51,916 nucleotides of DNA, taken from assembly GCF_000336385.2 (NCBI RefSeq), contig NZ_HG424472.1, positions 1-51,916 of the forward strand, given 5' to 3'. How positions within the stretch are numbered: position 1 is the first letter of the stretch; each line of letters begins with the position of its first letter. Positions 26,881 to 34,807 of the stretch are shown in pieces. The notes below the pieces were generated by a model that saw only the letters and a list, made by a program, of their open reading frames with translations, had not been told where the DNA came from and searched no databases. This DNA is from Lysobacter antibioticus HS124. Lineage in GTDB: Bacteria; Pseudomonadota; Gammaproteobacteria; Xanthomonadales; Xanthomonadaceae. Made by a program: the position numbers and the translations under genes.

Positions 26881-27251
26881 ACGCCGAACGAGGAACCGCA
26901 GCCGCAGGTGGTCTTCGCGTTCGGATTGCGGATCACGAACTGCGAGCCGTGCAGGCTCTCGGTGTAGTCGACTTCGGCGCCCATCAGGTACTGCAGGCTC
27001 AGCGGATCGACCAGCAGGGTGACGCCGTCGGTCTGCACGGCGAGGTCGTCCTCGCCCTGCTGTTCGTCGAACTCGAAGCCGTACTGGAAGCCCGAGCAGC
27101 CGCCGCCCTGGATGTAGACGCGCAGCTTGAGGGCGTCGTTGCCCTCCTCGGCGATCAGTTCGCGGACCTTGTTCGCCGCGGCCGAGGTGAATTGCAACGG
27201 CCGCTCCAGCGATTGATAGGCCGGTGCGGCGGAGTGAAGAGTGGTTTCCAT
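26877..27251 (-). CDS. erpA: A-type iron-sulfur cluster carrier (ErpA-like)
   Basis: This 124-residue HesB/IscA-family protein delivers Fe-S clusters to apo-enzymes. The three conserved cysteines are Cys52 in [11 protein letters not shown] and Cys116/Cys118 in TTCGCGSSF. The sequence [19 protein letters not shown] and the spacing fit ErpA. An N-terminal extension of about 15 residues precedes the core. The frame allows an earlier start at 27293, but the ATG at 27251 is the more likely one. No strong ribosome site is seen. The stop overlaps the nudC start. Confidence 0.93.
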   Translation of the reverse strand: METTLHSAAPAYQSLERPLQFTSAAANKVRELIAEEGNDALKLRVYIQGGGCSGFQYGFEFDEQQGEDDLAVQTDGVTLLVDPLSLQYLMGAEVDYTESLHGSQFVIRNPNAKTTCGCGSSFGV

Positions 27252-27309
27252 ACGCAAAAGGATGAGGGCCCGGCGACGCGCATTCAAGCGCACCGGGCGA
27301 ACACTGCGA

Positions 27310-28128
27310 TCAGCCGCCGGTGCCGGCGGCGGGGCTTGCGGCGGTGCCGGCGGGCGCCTCCCGGGTCGCCTCGGCCCAGGTGAAGGACTGCTCGACCGGC
27401 GCGCCCGACTGCGGGGTCAGCCGCACCGTGACCCGCACCGGGACCAGCCCGGCGGGCACGAACACGTCGCCCTCCACCTGCTGGAAGTACTTGAACGAGT
27501 AGGCCACGCCCGGCGCCGCCGGCTGCTGGCGCAGGTCGGTCCAGGCCAGCTTCTCCAGCTTGCCGTCGCGGGTGCCTTCCAGGGCCAGGCTCAGGCGCCC
27601 GGCGCTGACCGCACCGCGGTTGAGGTTCTGGGTCAGGGTGGTGGTGAAGTGCCAGGCCGAGGGCGCGTTCTCCTGGGCCTGCATCTTCAGCGCGTGCACG
27701 GTCAGGCCGCGGCGCTGGCCGGTGGCGCCGACCAGGCGTTCATAAAAGGCCACGTCGGCGCGCAAGCCGGCGAGTTCCTCGTCGCGCTCGGCCAGCGCGC
27801 TCTGCAGGTCGCGGTTGGCCTGGCGGCTGATCTCGTCGGAACGGCCCAGGGTGGTCACGCGCTGGCGCAGCTGTTCCAGCTCGGCGCGCATCTGCCTCGG
27901 GGTCAGGACCTCGGCTCCGGGCGGAACCGACGCGATCTCGTCGGCCGGCTCGCCGATCGAGCGCCACAGGCCCCAGGCGCCGAAAGCCAGCGCCGCGGTC
28001 AGGGCGATCGCGGCCGGAATCCGCCAGGGATGGCGCTGCGCCTGTGCGGCCGGCGCCACGGGGTTCGGGTCGGCGTTCGGCGGAGACCCGGCGGGAGACG
28101 GCGTGGCTGGGGAGGTCGTTTCGCTCAT
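27310..28128 (-). CDS. Membrane-anchored coiled-coil protein (DUF6776-like), copy 2
   Basis: This is a protein of about 272 residues. A Pro-rich cytoplasmic N-terminus is followed by one transmembrane helix ([18 protein letters not shown]), then a periplasmic coiled coil (about 78-115) and a beta-rich C-terminal domain. It is a clear paralog of the gene at 28586-29320: both have [25 protein letters not shown] and [16 protein letters not shown]. The pair flanks a bactofilin gene. I believe this is the family named DUF6776; the function is unknown. A likely role is linking the bactofilin scaffold to the envelope (inference). Confidence 0.85.
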   Translation of the reverse strand: MSETTSPATPSPAGSPPNADPNPVAPAAQAQRHPWRIPAAIALTAALAFGAWGLWRSIGEPADEIASVPPGAEVLTPRQMRAELEQLRQRVTTLGRSDEISRQANRDLQSALAERDEELAGLRADVAFYERLVGATGQRRGLTVHALKMQAQENAPSAWHFTTTLTQNLNRGAVSAGRLSLALEGTRDGKLEKLAWTDLRQQPAAPGVAYSFKYFQQVEGDVFVPAGLVPVRVTVRLTPQSGAPVEQSFTWAEATREAPAGTAASPAAGTGG

Positions 28129-28159
28129 CCACACCGTCTGGGGGCTGGGCCCGCGCCGC

Positions 28160-28582
28160 TCAATCCATCGCGGCGAGGGCGGTAATCGCGGCTTCAGGCG
28201 CCGGCAGGGCCGCCGCCGACTCGGCGTGGATCAGGCGGCCGGTCAGCATCGAGCCGGCGGTCATTTCCACGACCCGATAATGCACGTTTCCTTGGACCCG
28301 CGCTTTGGCCGCCAGTTCCACCCGTTCGCTGGAGTAAACGTCGCCGTTGAGGGTGCCGTTGAGGACCACCACCGGCGCGCGCACCTCGCCCTCGATGCTG
28401 CCGTTTTCGGCCAGGGTCAGACTGGCCGGCTGCCCTTCCTGCGCCACCAGCTTGCCGACGATGCGGCCTTCGATATACAGCCCGCCGCTGAAATGCAGGT
28501 CGCCGTGGATCACCACCTGCGGGCCGATCATGGTGTCGACCTGGCCTTCGCGCAGTTGGGTCGGTTTGCTGGTCTTGAACAT
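28160..28582 (-). CDS. Bactofilin
   Basis: This 140-residue polymer-forming cytoskeletal protein has the bactofilin beta-helix core, VVIHGDLHFSGGLYIEGRIVG, SLTLAENGSIEGEVRAPVVV, then LNGTLNGDVYSSERVELAAKARVQGNVHY. Hydrophobic residues repeat every few positions as expected for a right-handed beta-helix. It lacks a membrane-targeting segment and ends with an Ala-rich tail. The gene sits 3 bp after its upstream partner and 31 bp before the downstream one, so the three should be one transcription unit. Bactofilins organise cell-wall enzymes; the specific role here is not known. Confidence 0.95.
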   Translation of the reverse strand: MFKTSKPTQLREGQVDTMIGPQVVIHGDLHFSGGLYIEGRIVGKLVAQEGQPASLTLAENGSIEGEVRAPVVVLNGTLNGDVYSSERVELAAKARVQGNVHYRVVEMTAGSMLTGRLIHAESAAALPAPEAAITALAAMD

Positions 28583-28585
28583 CGT

Positions 28586-29320
28586 TTAAGTTTCCCCGGT
28601 TACGGTGACGCCGCTCTTCCAGGCGAAACGCTGTTCGATCGAAGCGTTTTCCCCGCGCAACGAAACGCGCACGCGTTGCGGGGTGAACCCCGCCGGCAGC
28701 ATCACGCTGCCGTCGAGCTGCTGGAAGTAGCGGAAAGAATAGTTCTGCGGCGGCGCTTTCGGTTTCTGGTGCAATTCGTCCCAGCCGATCGACGCCAGCT
28801 TGCCGCCGCGTACCCCCTCGACCTGGAAGTGCAGGCCGCCGCTGCTGACCGCGCCGCGGTTGAGGTTCTGGGTCAGCACGATCTGGTAGCGCCAGGTGCC
28901 GCCGGCCTCGGGCTTGAACTCGACCGAGTGGACGTTCAGGCCCTTGGCCGGCGCCGTCGCACCGACCAGGCGTTCGTAGAAGGCGACGTCGGCGCGCAGG
29001 TCGGAGATCTCCTCCTCGCGCTGGGCCAGGGCCTCCTGCACCTGCTTGTTGGCGGCGCGGCTGATCTGGTCGGAGCGCTGCAGGGTGGTCTCGCGCTGGG
29101 CCAGGCGGTCGAGCTCGTTCTGGCGCTGGCGCAATTCGCGCTGGGTCGCGGCCAGCTCGGCGCTGACCTCGGGCAGCATCGGCGCCGCCCGCGACTGCGA
29201 CCACAGCCAGGCGCCGACCAGCGACGCCGCCCACGCCACGCCTACGGCGGCCCAGATATAAGGACGCTTGTCCGGCTGTTGCTGGACGATGACGAAACGG
29301 GGCGGCGGGGCTTTGGCCAT
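28586..29320 (-). CDS. Membrane-anchored coiled-coil protein (DUF6776-like), copy 1
   Basis: This 244-residue protein has a short cytoplasmic N-terminus, one transmembrane helix (IWAAVGVAWAASLVGAWLW), a long coiled coil (about 60-115, ELAATQRELRQRQNELDRLAQRE), then the same periplasmic domain as its paralog at 27310-28128. I chose the ATG at 29320 over the TTG at 29335. It is the first gene of the bactofilin operon, divergent from the DUF4126 gene with a 63-bp gap. Confidence 0.87.
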   Translation of the reverse strand: MAKAPPPRFVIVQQQPDKRPYIWAAVGVAWAASLVGAWLWSQSRAAPMLPEVSAELAATQRELRQRQNELDRLAQRETTLQRSDQISRAANKQVQEALAQREEEISDLRADVAFYERLVGATAPAKGLNVHSVEFKPEAGGTWRYQIVLTQNLNRGAVSSGGLHFQVEGVRGGKLASIGWDELHQKPKAPPQNYSFRYFQQLDGSVMLPAGFTPQRVRVSLRGENASIEQRFAWKSGVTVTGET

Positions 29321-29348
29321 GCTCGACTGCGACAAACGCCGCTTTGCC

Positions 29349-29354
29349 TATACT
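29349..29354 (+). promoter_or_regulatory. Candidate -10 element for the DUF4126 gene
   Basis: TATACT matches the -10 consensus at five of six positions and lies 30 bp before the GTG start at 29384. No good -35 hexamer is seen at 16-18 bp, so it may be extended or regulator-dependent. Confidence 0.4.
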
Positions 29355-29383
29355 CAACCCTCGATCTTAACGGGAACGCCGCC

Positions 29384-29974
29384 GTGTCCGATGCGCACCT
29401 GTTCGCAGTTGGAGTGGTTCTGGCCTGGCTGGCCGGGGTCCGGGTCTATCTGACCGTGTTCGGCGTCGGCCTGGCCGGCTTTCTGGGCTGGCTGGACCTG
29501 CCGCAGGCCCTGCAGGCGACCCAGTCGCCGTGGGTGCTCGGGGTCTGCGGCCTGCTCGCCGCCGGCGAGTTCTTCGCCGACAAGATCCCCGGGGTCGATT
29601 CGGGCTGGGACCTGCTGCACACCCTGCTGCGGGTGCCGGTCGGCGCGTTCCTGGCCGCGGCGGCCATGTCGCCCGACGGCGAGCTGGGGGCCGGAGCCCT
29701 GGCGGCCGGCGCCGGCGTGGCCCTGACCAGCCACCTGCTCAAGTCCGGCTCGCGCGCCCTGCTCAACGCCTCGCCCGAGCCGGTCACCAACTGGACCGCC
29801 TCGGTCACCGAGGACGCCGCCGTGGTCGGCGGCCTGGCCCTGGTGTTCGCCTATCCCTGGGTGACGTTGGCGATCGTGGTGCTGATCAGCCTGACCATCG
29901 GAACGGCGCTGTGGTGGCTGTGGCGGAAGATCTTCGGGCGGCGGCGCAAGGCCAAAGAGCTGGAAGTGAGCTGA
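29384..29974 (+). CDS. DUF4126 membrane protein
   Basis: This 196-residue polytopic membrane protein contains the DUF4126 landmark features AGEFFADKIPGVDSGWDLLHT, then LKSGSRALLNASPEPVTNWTAS, then EDAAVVGGLALVFAYPWVTLAIVVLIS. Four or five transmembrane helices are apparent, with a Lys/Arg-rich cytoplasmic tail. The GTG at 29384 is preceded by GGGAAC. It is monocistronic and followed by a strong terminator. The function is unknown. Confidence 0.87.
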   Translation: MSDAHLFAVGVVLAWLAGVRVYLTVFGVGLAGFLGWLDLPQALQATQSPWVLGVCGLLAAGEFFADKIPGVDSGWDLLHTLLRVPVGAFLAAAAMSPDGELGAGALAAGAGVALTSHLLKSGSRALLNASPEPVTNWTASVTEDAAVVGGLALVFAYPWVTLAIVVLISLTIGTALWWLWRKIFGRRRKAKELEVS

Positions 29975-30032
29975 GAAGACCGGGCAGCGCGCAACGACCG
30001 ACGCTCGCCGATCGCTGCTGCAGAATAAAAAA

Positions 30033-30058
30033 GCCGCCGGTGCGAACCGGCGGCTTTT
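30033..30058. terminator. Bidirectional intrinsic terminator
   Basis: A 9-bp perfect stem (GCCGCCGGT, 30033-30041, with 30046-30054) and GCGA loop has T-rich flanks on both strands (AAAAAA before, TTTT after). It can serve DUF4126 on the plus strand and bacterioferritin on the minus strand. Confidence 0.85.
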
Positions 30059-30157
30059 GGGTGTCTGGCTGGCGGCGCTTGCGCGCGGCTGGCGGGATAC
30101 AGGCCCGGATAGAAGCGGCAGCGAGCGTCTTGCGCTCGCCGCTCGCGTCTCCCTCGC

Positions 30158-30637
30158 TTATTCCTCGCCCTTCTCGATCTTGGTCAGCAGATAGTTCTGC
30201 TCGCCCAGGCGCTCGATCAGCGCGAGCTGGGTTTCGATCCAGTCCACGTGCTCTTCTTCCGAGTCGAGGATGTCGGCGAACAGCTTGCGGCTGACGTAGT
30301 CGCTGACGGTTTCGCAATACTTGATCGCTTCGCGCAGCAGCGGAATCGCTTCCAGCTCGAGCGCCAAGTCGCAGGCCAGCAGCTCGCGCGGGTTTTCGCC
30401 GATGCGCAGCTTGCCCAGGGCCTGGAAGTTGGGCAGGCCATCGAGGAACAGGATGCGGTCCGACAGCTTGTCGGCGTGCTTCATCTCGTCGATGGACTCG
30501 TGGTACTCGTGTTCGGCCAGTTCTTTCAGGCCCCAGTTCTTCAGCATCTTGGCGTGCAGGAAGTACTGGTTGATCGCGGTCAGCTCGTTGTAGAGCGCCT
30601 TGTTGAGATATTCGATGACCTTGGGGTCGCCTTTCAT
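30158..30637 (-). CDS. bfr: Bacterioferritin (heme-binding iron store)
   Basis: This 159-residue protein matches E. coli bacterioferritin in length. The ferroxidase ligands are all at the classical positions: Glu18, Glu51, His54, Glu94, Glu127 and His130. Met52, the heme ligand, is present. Twenty-four subunits form the iron-storing shell. The start at 30637 has a GGAG site; an upstream extension is rejected. The ferredoxin Bfd is encoded just upstream on the same strand (136-bp gap). Confidence 0.97.
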   Translation of the reverse strand: MKGDPKVIEYLNKALYNELTAINQYFLHAKMLKNWGLKELAEHEYHESIDEMKHADKLSDRILFLDGLPNFQALGKLRIGENPRELLACDLALELEAIPLLREAIKYCETVSDYVSRKLFADILDSEEEHVDWIETQLALIERLGEQNYLLTKIEKGEE

Positions 30638-30772
30638 GGCCGTGGCTCCGACGTTGCTATGGCGGGCACTGTAGCCAGTTCGCGGACCCGATGACGGAAC
30701 GCGAATCGTGCGCAACGGGAGTCGAGAATCAGTGGCGTTGGCAGTCCCGGCGGGGCCGGGCGGCGGGCTCGA

Positions 30773-30976
30773 TCAGGCGGCCTGCGGCAACACCGTGAGC
30801 GGCAAGTCGATCGTGCCGCGCGCCTGATCCAGCAGCGAGGCGGCCAGTTCCAGGCAGCTGCCGCAATTGGCGCCGGCGCCGGTCCGCATGGTCAGCTCGG
30901 GCAGGCTGCGGCACCCGGCCTCCGCGGCCTGGCGGATGTCGCGGTCGGTGACTCCGTTGCAGATGCAGACGTACAC
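30773..30976 (-). CDS. bfd: Bacterioferritin-associated ferredoxin
   Basis: This 67-residue [2Fe-2S] protein has cluster ligands Cys4, Cys6, Cys38 and Cys41 exactly as in E. coli Bfd (MYVCICNGVT and GANCGSC). It delivers electrons to Bfr so that stored iron is released when iron is scarce. The Fur site at 31032-31046 lies 56 bp upstream, which fits induction on iron starvation. Confidence 0.97.
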   Translation of the reverse strand: MYVCICNGVTDRDIRQAAEAGCRSLPELTMRTGAGANCGSCLELAASLLDQARGTIDLPLTVLPQAA

Positions 30977-31031
30977 GGCGGCGGGCGTTCGGGCAGGCAG
31001 CCGGATGGCTGCGAGGCCATTCCGCCATGAA

Positions 31032-31046
31032 TGAGAATGATTGTCA
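31032..31046. promoter_or_regulatory. Fur box upstream of bfd
   Basis: TGAGAATGATTGTCA matches the 7-1-7 Fur consensus TGATAATnATTATCA at 12 of 14 informative positions. The site is symmetrical around position 31039 and sits in the promoter region of bfd. Confidence 0.85.
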
Positions 31047-31087
31047 ATTAACGGCAGCCGACCGATGGCCGCCAGGGACCGGCGCGT

Positions 31088-31705
31088 TCAGGCGCCCGGC
31101 TCGGACCCGCCCCGGGCCGGGCTGCCGGGCACGCCGGCCCGCGCGCGCGGCCGCTGCCGGTTGCGGCCGGCCAGATGCGGGTCGTGCATGCGGGTGTCGG
31201 GAGCGGGCGCCGGCACGGCCTGGGCGCCGGCGACATGGCGGGCGAACGGGGCCAGATGGCGCAGGGCGCTGGCGTAAACGCCGCGCTTGAACATCACCAC
31301 GTGCTCGACCGGGTACCAGAAATCCACCCAGCGCCAGTGGTCGAACTCGGGCTTTTCGGTCAGGTCCAGGCGCAGGTCCGACTCCTGCCCGGTCAGGCGC
31401 AGCAGGAACCACACCTGTTTCTGGCCGATGCAGACCAGACGGTCGTTGCGCCGGATCGCCCGGTGCGGCAGGCGGTAACGCAACCAGCCCGGAGTGGCGC
31501 CGAGGACCTCGACGTGCTGCGGCAGCAGGCCGGTCTCCTCGCGCAATTCGCGATACATCGCCTCCAGCGGCGTCTCGTCGCTGTTCATCCCGCCTTGCGG
31601 GAACTGCCAGCCGTCGCGATGCACTCGGCGCGCCCAGAACAGGCGGCCGTCCGGGTGCATCAACACGATGCCTACATTGGGCCTGTAACCGTCCGGATCG
31701 ATCAC
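31088..31705 (-). CDS. rppH: RNA 5'-pyrophosphohydrolase (Nudix)
   Basis: RppH removes pyrophosphate from mRNA 5' ends and starts their decay. The N-terminus ([15 protein letters not shown]) and the Nudix box at residues 38-60 ([20 protein letters not shown]...) are standard. It is longer than the E. coli protein (176 residues) by a basic, Pro/Arg/Ala-rich tail of about 30 residues, which looks disordered. The GTG start at 31705 has a GGAG site. It is single-gene and not beside ptsP. Confidence 0.95.
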   Translation of the reverse strand: MIDPDGYRPNVGIVLMHPDGRLFWARRVHRDGWQFPQGGMNSDETPLEAMYRELREETGLLPQHVEVLGATPGWLRYRLPHRAIRRNDRLVCIGQKQVWFLLRLTGQESDLRLDLTEKPEFDHWRWVDFWYPVEHVVMFKRGVYASALRHLAPFARHVAGAQAVPAPAPDTRMHDPHLAGRNRQRPRARAGVPGSPARGGSEPGA

Positions 31706-31789
31706 GATGCGGACTCCGAATTTCTACTGAGTCCGACTCTGCCACGGGGTGCGGCAGACGACAAGTCGTGCAAAGCGGCGGGGTCCCCA

Positions 31790-31818
31790 TTGACAGGCAC
31801 CCCTCCGGCATGAAGAAT
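31790..31818 (+). promoter_or_regulatory. Promoter of tRNA-Met
   Basis: A perfect -35 TTGACA (31790-31795) is followed after exactly 17 bp by AAGAAT (31813-31818). Transcription would begin near 31825, just before the tRNA. Confidence 0.75.
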
Positions 31819-31832
31819 TCGCGGTTCCCCGT

Positions 31833-31909
31833 GGCTATGTAGCTCAGCCGGTTAGAGCACAGCACTCATAATGCTGGGGTCGGTGGTTCGAGTCCACCCA
31901 TAGCCACCA
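31833..31909 (+). tRNA. tRNA-Met (CAU), elongator type
   Basis: This 77-nt cloverleaf has acceptor arms GGCTATG and CATAGCC and an encoded CCA end. The D arm is GCTCAGCC...GAGC, the anticodon stem CAGCA/TGCTG has loop CTCATAA (anticodon CAU), and the T arm is GGTGGTTCGAGTCCACC. The first base pair is G-C and there are no three consecutive G-C pairs at the base of the anticodon stem, so it is elongator tRNA-Met rather than initiator. Ile2 (CAU) is a weaker alternative. Confidence 0.95.
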
Positions 31910-31942
31910 TCGATTCCGCGCCGGCCTTCGCCGTCGCAGCCG

Positions 31943-31966
31943 GCCCGCCAGCGTTGCGGGCTTTTT
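31943..31966 (+). terminator. Terminator after tRNA-Met
   Basis: GCCCGC (31943-31948) pairs with GCGGGC (31956-31961) around a 7-base loop and is followed by five T residues. Confidence 0.75.
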
Positions 31967-32059
31967 CGTATCCGGGCCCCGCCCCGGACCCGACGCTCCG
32001 CCCTCCGCGGCCCGCGCGCCCGGACCGGCGGCGTCCACCGCCCGACCGCTTGCCGCACA

Positions 32060-32422
32060 ATGTCCGTCATGAACATCTTCAAGGTCTTCACCCTCGAGGC
32101 CGCGCACCGGCTGCCGAACGTGCCGGAAGGGCACAAGTGCGCGCGCCTGCACGGCCATTCGTTCCGGGTCGAAGTGCACCTGACCGGCGAACTGGGCGAG
32201 CACAGCGGCTGGGTGATGGACTATGCCGACGTCAAGAAGGCGTTCCAGCCGATCTACGACCGCCTCGACCACCACTACCTCAACGACATTCCCGGCCTGG
32301 AAAACCCGACCAGCGAACGCCTGGCGGTGTGGATCTGGGAACAGCTCAAGCCGGCGCTGCCGCTGCTGAGCGAGATCGTCGTGCACGAAACCTGCACCGC
32401 CGGCTGCCGCTACCGCGGCTGA
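32060..32422 (+). CDS. queD: 6-carboxytetrahydropterin synthase
   Basis: QueD makes 6-carboxy-5,6,7,8-tetrahydropterin on the way to queuosine. The 120 residues retain the zinc ligands His16, His31 and His33 (AAHRL, LHGHSF), the active-site Cys27 (GHKC) and the C-terminal VHETCTAGC. The sequence up to Cys27 has the same spacing as in the E. coli enzyme, which supports the ATG at 32060; the ATG at 32069 is possible. No clear ribosome site is seen. Confidence 0.95.
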   Translation: MSVMNIFKVFTLEAAHRLPNVPEGHKCARLHGHSFRVEVHLTGELGEHSGWVMDYADVKKAFQPIYDRLDHHYLNDIPGLENPTSERLAVWIWEQLKPALPLLSEIVVHETCTAGCRYRG

Positions 32423-32446
32423 GCTGCGGCTCGCGCGCCAACGAAC

Positions 32447-32469
32447 GCCCGAACGCCATGCGTTCGGGC
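32447..32469 (+). terminator. Hairpin after queD
   Basis: A perfect 10-bp stem (GCCCGAACGC at 32447-32456 with 32460-32469) has a three-base loop, 25 bp after the queD stop. It has no T-tract, so termination may need Rho. Confidence 0.5.
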
Positions 32470-32513
32470 CCCGGGAAGCGAATCCTCCTGTCGCCGCGCG
32501 CCGGCGCGGTCCC

Positions 32514-32648
32514 GCCCCCTCATCCGCCCCTTCCGGGCACCTTATCCCGCAAGCGGGAGAAGGCAACGACGGCGGCGCCATCGTCGCGAGGCCCGATCGA
32601 ACCTTCGAAGCCCCTTTCCCGCTGGCGGGAGTGGGTTGGGGAGAGGGT
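32514..32648. repeat. CCCTCATCCGCCC-type dispersed repeat, copy 1
   Basis: This 135-bp element contains CCCTCATCCGCCC, an inner hairpin (TCCCGCAAGCGGGA), a middle with GATCCGATCG-like sequence and a closing CTTTCCCGCTGGCGGGAGTGGGTTGGGG. Its blocks recur in the same order at 37773-37902. Both copies are intergenic. Confidence 0.65.
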
Positions 32649-32804
32649 CTCTCGGCCGCCCGCGCGCCCCGCACAACCGCCCTCGCCCGCCGCGACGGCC
32701 TCCCCTCGCGCCTGTCAGGCACGCGAAACCTGGGCGTCACAGCCCCGAATTAGGCTTTGCCTGAACCGCTGCTTGGGCGCTAAGCGGCTGAACAGGCAGG
32801 TTTT

Positions 32805-32818
32805 CTGAACCGGTTCAG
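32805..32818. promoter_or_regulatory. Palindromic operator candidate upstream of the phasin gene
   Basis: CTGAACCGGTTCAG is a perfect 14-bp palindrome. Two more CTGAAC half-sites lie at 32761-32766 and 32788-32793. All lie within 160 bp of the phasin start, suggesting a dimeric repressor or activator. Confidence 0.5.
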
Positions 32819-32916
32819 ACCGCTCGTCGTTGCGATGTTGCATCGCAACAATGCCCTGGCTATGCTGCACCGCACCATCCAGCCGTTCTCCGTCTGGACC
32901 ACTCAGGAGCTCAGCC

Positions 32917-33330
32917 ATGTACCAGCAGTTCAACGAACAGTTCGCCGCCGCTACGCGCCAGTTCGCGGACACGGCCGCTCAGGTCAACCGTCTCGCCCTC
33001 GACAACGCCGAGGCCGTGTTCGGCCTGCAGATCGCCGCGATCGAGGACCGCGTCAACGCGACCTTCGCGTTCTTCGGCGAAGCCGCCGAGGCCCGCGATT
33101 TCGAAGCCTTCAAGACCCTGTGGCCGAAGGGCGTGCAGATCGCCCGCGAGAACGTCGAGCGCGCCGTCAGCACCGGCCAGGAAACCTTCGGCCGCACGCT
33201 GAAGACCAACGAAGCGATCGCCGAGCTGGCCAAGTCGCAGATCGAATCGGCCGCCAAGACCACCCAGGCCAACGTCGAGAAGGCCGCCAAGGCCGCGACC
33301 AAGGCCGGCGTCGCTCCGGCCGCCAAGTAA
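32917..33330 (+). CDS. Phasin-family granule protein
   Basis: This 137-residue helical protein (MYQQFNEQFAAATRQFADTA...) has the Phasin_2-type amphipathic helices, followed by an Ala/Lys-rich tail (AKAATKAGVAPAAK). Phasins coat polyhydroxyalkanoate granules; in genomes without PHA synthase they may coat other particles. No pha gene is in the window. The ATG at 32917 has an AGGAG site. It has its own promoter region with a palindrome and is followed by a strong terminator. Confidence 0.88.
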   Translation: MYQQFNEQFAAATRQFADTAAQVNRLALDNAEAVFGLQIAAIEDRVNATFAFFGEAAEARDFEAFKTLWPKGVQIARENVERAVSTGQETFGRTLKTNEAIAELAKSQIESAAKTTQANVEKAAKAATKAGVAPAAK

Positions 33331-33422
33331 CTCCCGCTCAGAGCCGGTATCGGCCGCCGACCGCAGCGTTCCTCTCTCTCCGCCCGGTCGGCGGTTCGTA
33401 TCGGCACATCGGAAAACACGAA

Positions 33423-33452
33423 ACCCGGCCCCTTCGGCGGCCGGGTTTTTTG
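33423..33452. terminator. Terminator between phasin and bioD
   Basis: ACCCGGCC (33423-33430) pairs with GGCCGGGT (33439-33446) and runs into a T6 tract on the plus strand. The reverse strand has a shorter T run, so it may also act for the minus-strand bioD. Confidence 0.85.
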
Positions 33453-33499
33453 TTGTCCGACAAGCCGTCTTCGGTGCCCGGGCGCCGCGGCGCCGGCGC

Positions 33500-34252
33500 T
33501 CAGAACACCGGCGCCAGCCGCTGCGCCAACGCGTGCGGATCGGGCTGCGGCGCATACGGCAACCGCCCCCAGCACGGCATCGGCAGGCGCGCGCGCAGGA
33601 TCTCGAAGTTCTCGTCGGCGCGCGCCATGTCCGGATCGATGCCGTTGGCGATCCAACCGATCGCGCGCACGCCGTCGGCCTGCAGCGCGCGCGCGCTGAG
33701 CCGGGCGTGGTTGATCGCGCCCAGGCGCAGGCCGACCACCAGCACCACCGGCACGTCCAGCGCACGCACCAGATCGACCTGGTCCAGCGTGGCGCTGATC
33801 GGCGCGGCCCACCCGCCGACGCCCTCGACCACCACACAGTCGGCCTGCGCGGCCAGGCGCGCGTGCGCGGCGAGGATGGTGTCCAGCTCGATGCTCACGC
33901 CGGCTTCGGCGGCGGCGATCTCCGGCGCCAGCGGCTGCGGCAGGGCGTAGGGATTGACGTCCTCGTAGCTCGGCACCGGCGAACTGGCCGCCTGCAACAG
34001 CAGCGCGTCTTCGTTGCGCCAACCGTCCGGCCCCGGCTCGCAGCCGCTGGCCACCGGTTTCATGCCGACCGCGCGCAATCCGCGCGCGCGCAGCGCGTGC
34101 AACAGCGCCGCGCTGGCCAGCGATTTGCCGATGCCGGTGTCGGTGCCGGTCACGAATACGCCCGGTGGACAGGCAGGACGCGGCGCCGGATCGGCACGAT
34201 TTGCGGCCGTTGGTCGGATGGCGCCGGCGACCGGAGGCTGGTTGTGACTCAT
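33500..34252 (-). CDS. bioD: Dethiobiotin synthetase
   Basis: BioD closes the ureido ring of dethiobiotin with CO2 and ATP. The P-loop GTDTGIGKS is at residues 36-44, preceded by a 30-residue N-terminal extension. The family blocks KPVASGCEP, EGVGGWAAPIS and GLRLGAINHARLS are present. In GWIANGID the usual nucleotide-site residues are retained. The start at 34252 gives 250 residues against about 225 in E. coli. It stands apart from bioBFC genes. Confidence 0.94.
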   Translation of the reverse strand: MSHNQPPVAGAIRPTAANRADPAPRPACPPGVFVTGTDTGIGKSLASAALLHALRARGLRAVGMKPVASGCEPGPDGWRNEDALLLQAASSPVPSYEDVNPYALPQPLAPEIAAAEAGVSIELDTILAAHARLAAQADCVVVEGVGGWAAPISATLDQVDLVRALDVPVVLVVGLRLGAINHARLSARALQADGVRAIGWIANGIDPDMARADENFEILRARLPMPCWGRLPYAPQPDPHALAQRLAPVF

Positions 34253-34324
34253 CTCGCGCTTTTGTTCCCGCTTCCCGGATCGGCCCATGGTAGTCGCGCA
34301 AGACGCCGCTGTTACACTTCCGCG

Positions 34325-34807
34325 ATGTTTACCGCCTCTTCTTTGACCGGCGACAAGGCCGAGCAGTACCGGCAGCTGGTAGCGCAAACGCGCGGCCTGC
34401 TCGACGGCGAACGCGATCGCATCGCCAACGCCGCCAACCTGTCGGCGCTGATCGCGCACGCCCTGCCCGACCTCAACTGGGTCGGCTTCTATTTCTACGA
34501 CGGCCGCGAGCTGGTGGTCGGTCCGTTCCAAGGCCTGCCGGCCTGCGTGCGCATTCCGCTCGACAAGGGCGTATGCGGCGCGGCGGCGACCACCCGGCAG
34601 ACCCAGCGCGTCGCCGACGTGCACGACTTCCCCGGCCACATCGCCTGCGATGCGGCTTCGCGTTCGGAACTGGTGGTGCCGCTGCTGCGCGGCGAGGAGC
34701 TCATCGGCGTGCTCGATCTCGACAGTCCGCTGCCGGAACGTTTCGACGCCGACGATCAGGCCGGCCTCGAGGCCATCGCCCGCGTTTACCTGGAGTCGCT
34801 GGCATGA
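34325..34807 (+). CDS. Free methionine-(R)-sulfoxide reductase (GAF)
   Basis: This 160-residue single-GAF-domain enzyme reduces free Met-R-O. The three cysteines of the E. coli fRMsr (YebR) active site appear as Cys74, Cys84 and Cys108: GLPACVRIPLDKGVCGAAA, then GHIACDAASRSELVVP. The length and fold are normal. Its stop overlaps the start of the next gene (ATGA), so the two are co-translated. It is divergent from bioD. Confidence 0.95.
   Translation: MFTASSLTGDKAEQYRQLVAQTRGLLDGERDRIANAANLSALIAHALPDLNWVGFYFYDGRELVVGPFQGLPACVRIPLDKGVCGAAATTRQTQRVADVHDFPGHIACDAASRSELVVPLLRGEELIGVLDLDSPLPERFDADDQAGLEAIARVYLESLA

Noticed and set aside
31833-31909. tRNA as initiator Met or as an attachment site for an island
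   Set aside because: The anticodon stem lacks the three G-C pairs of initiators; no integrase and no partial tRNA copy are seen nearby.
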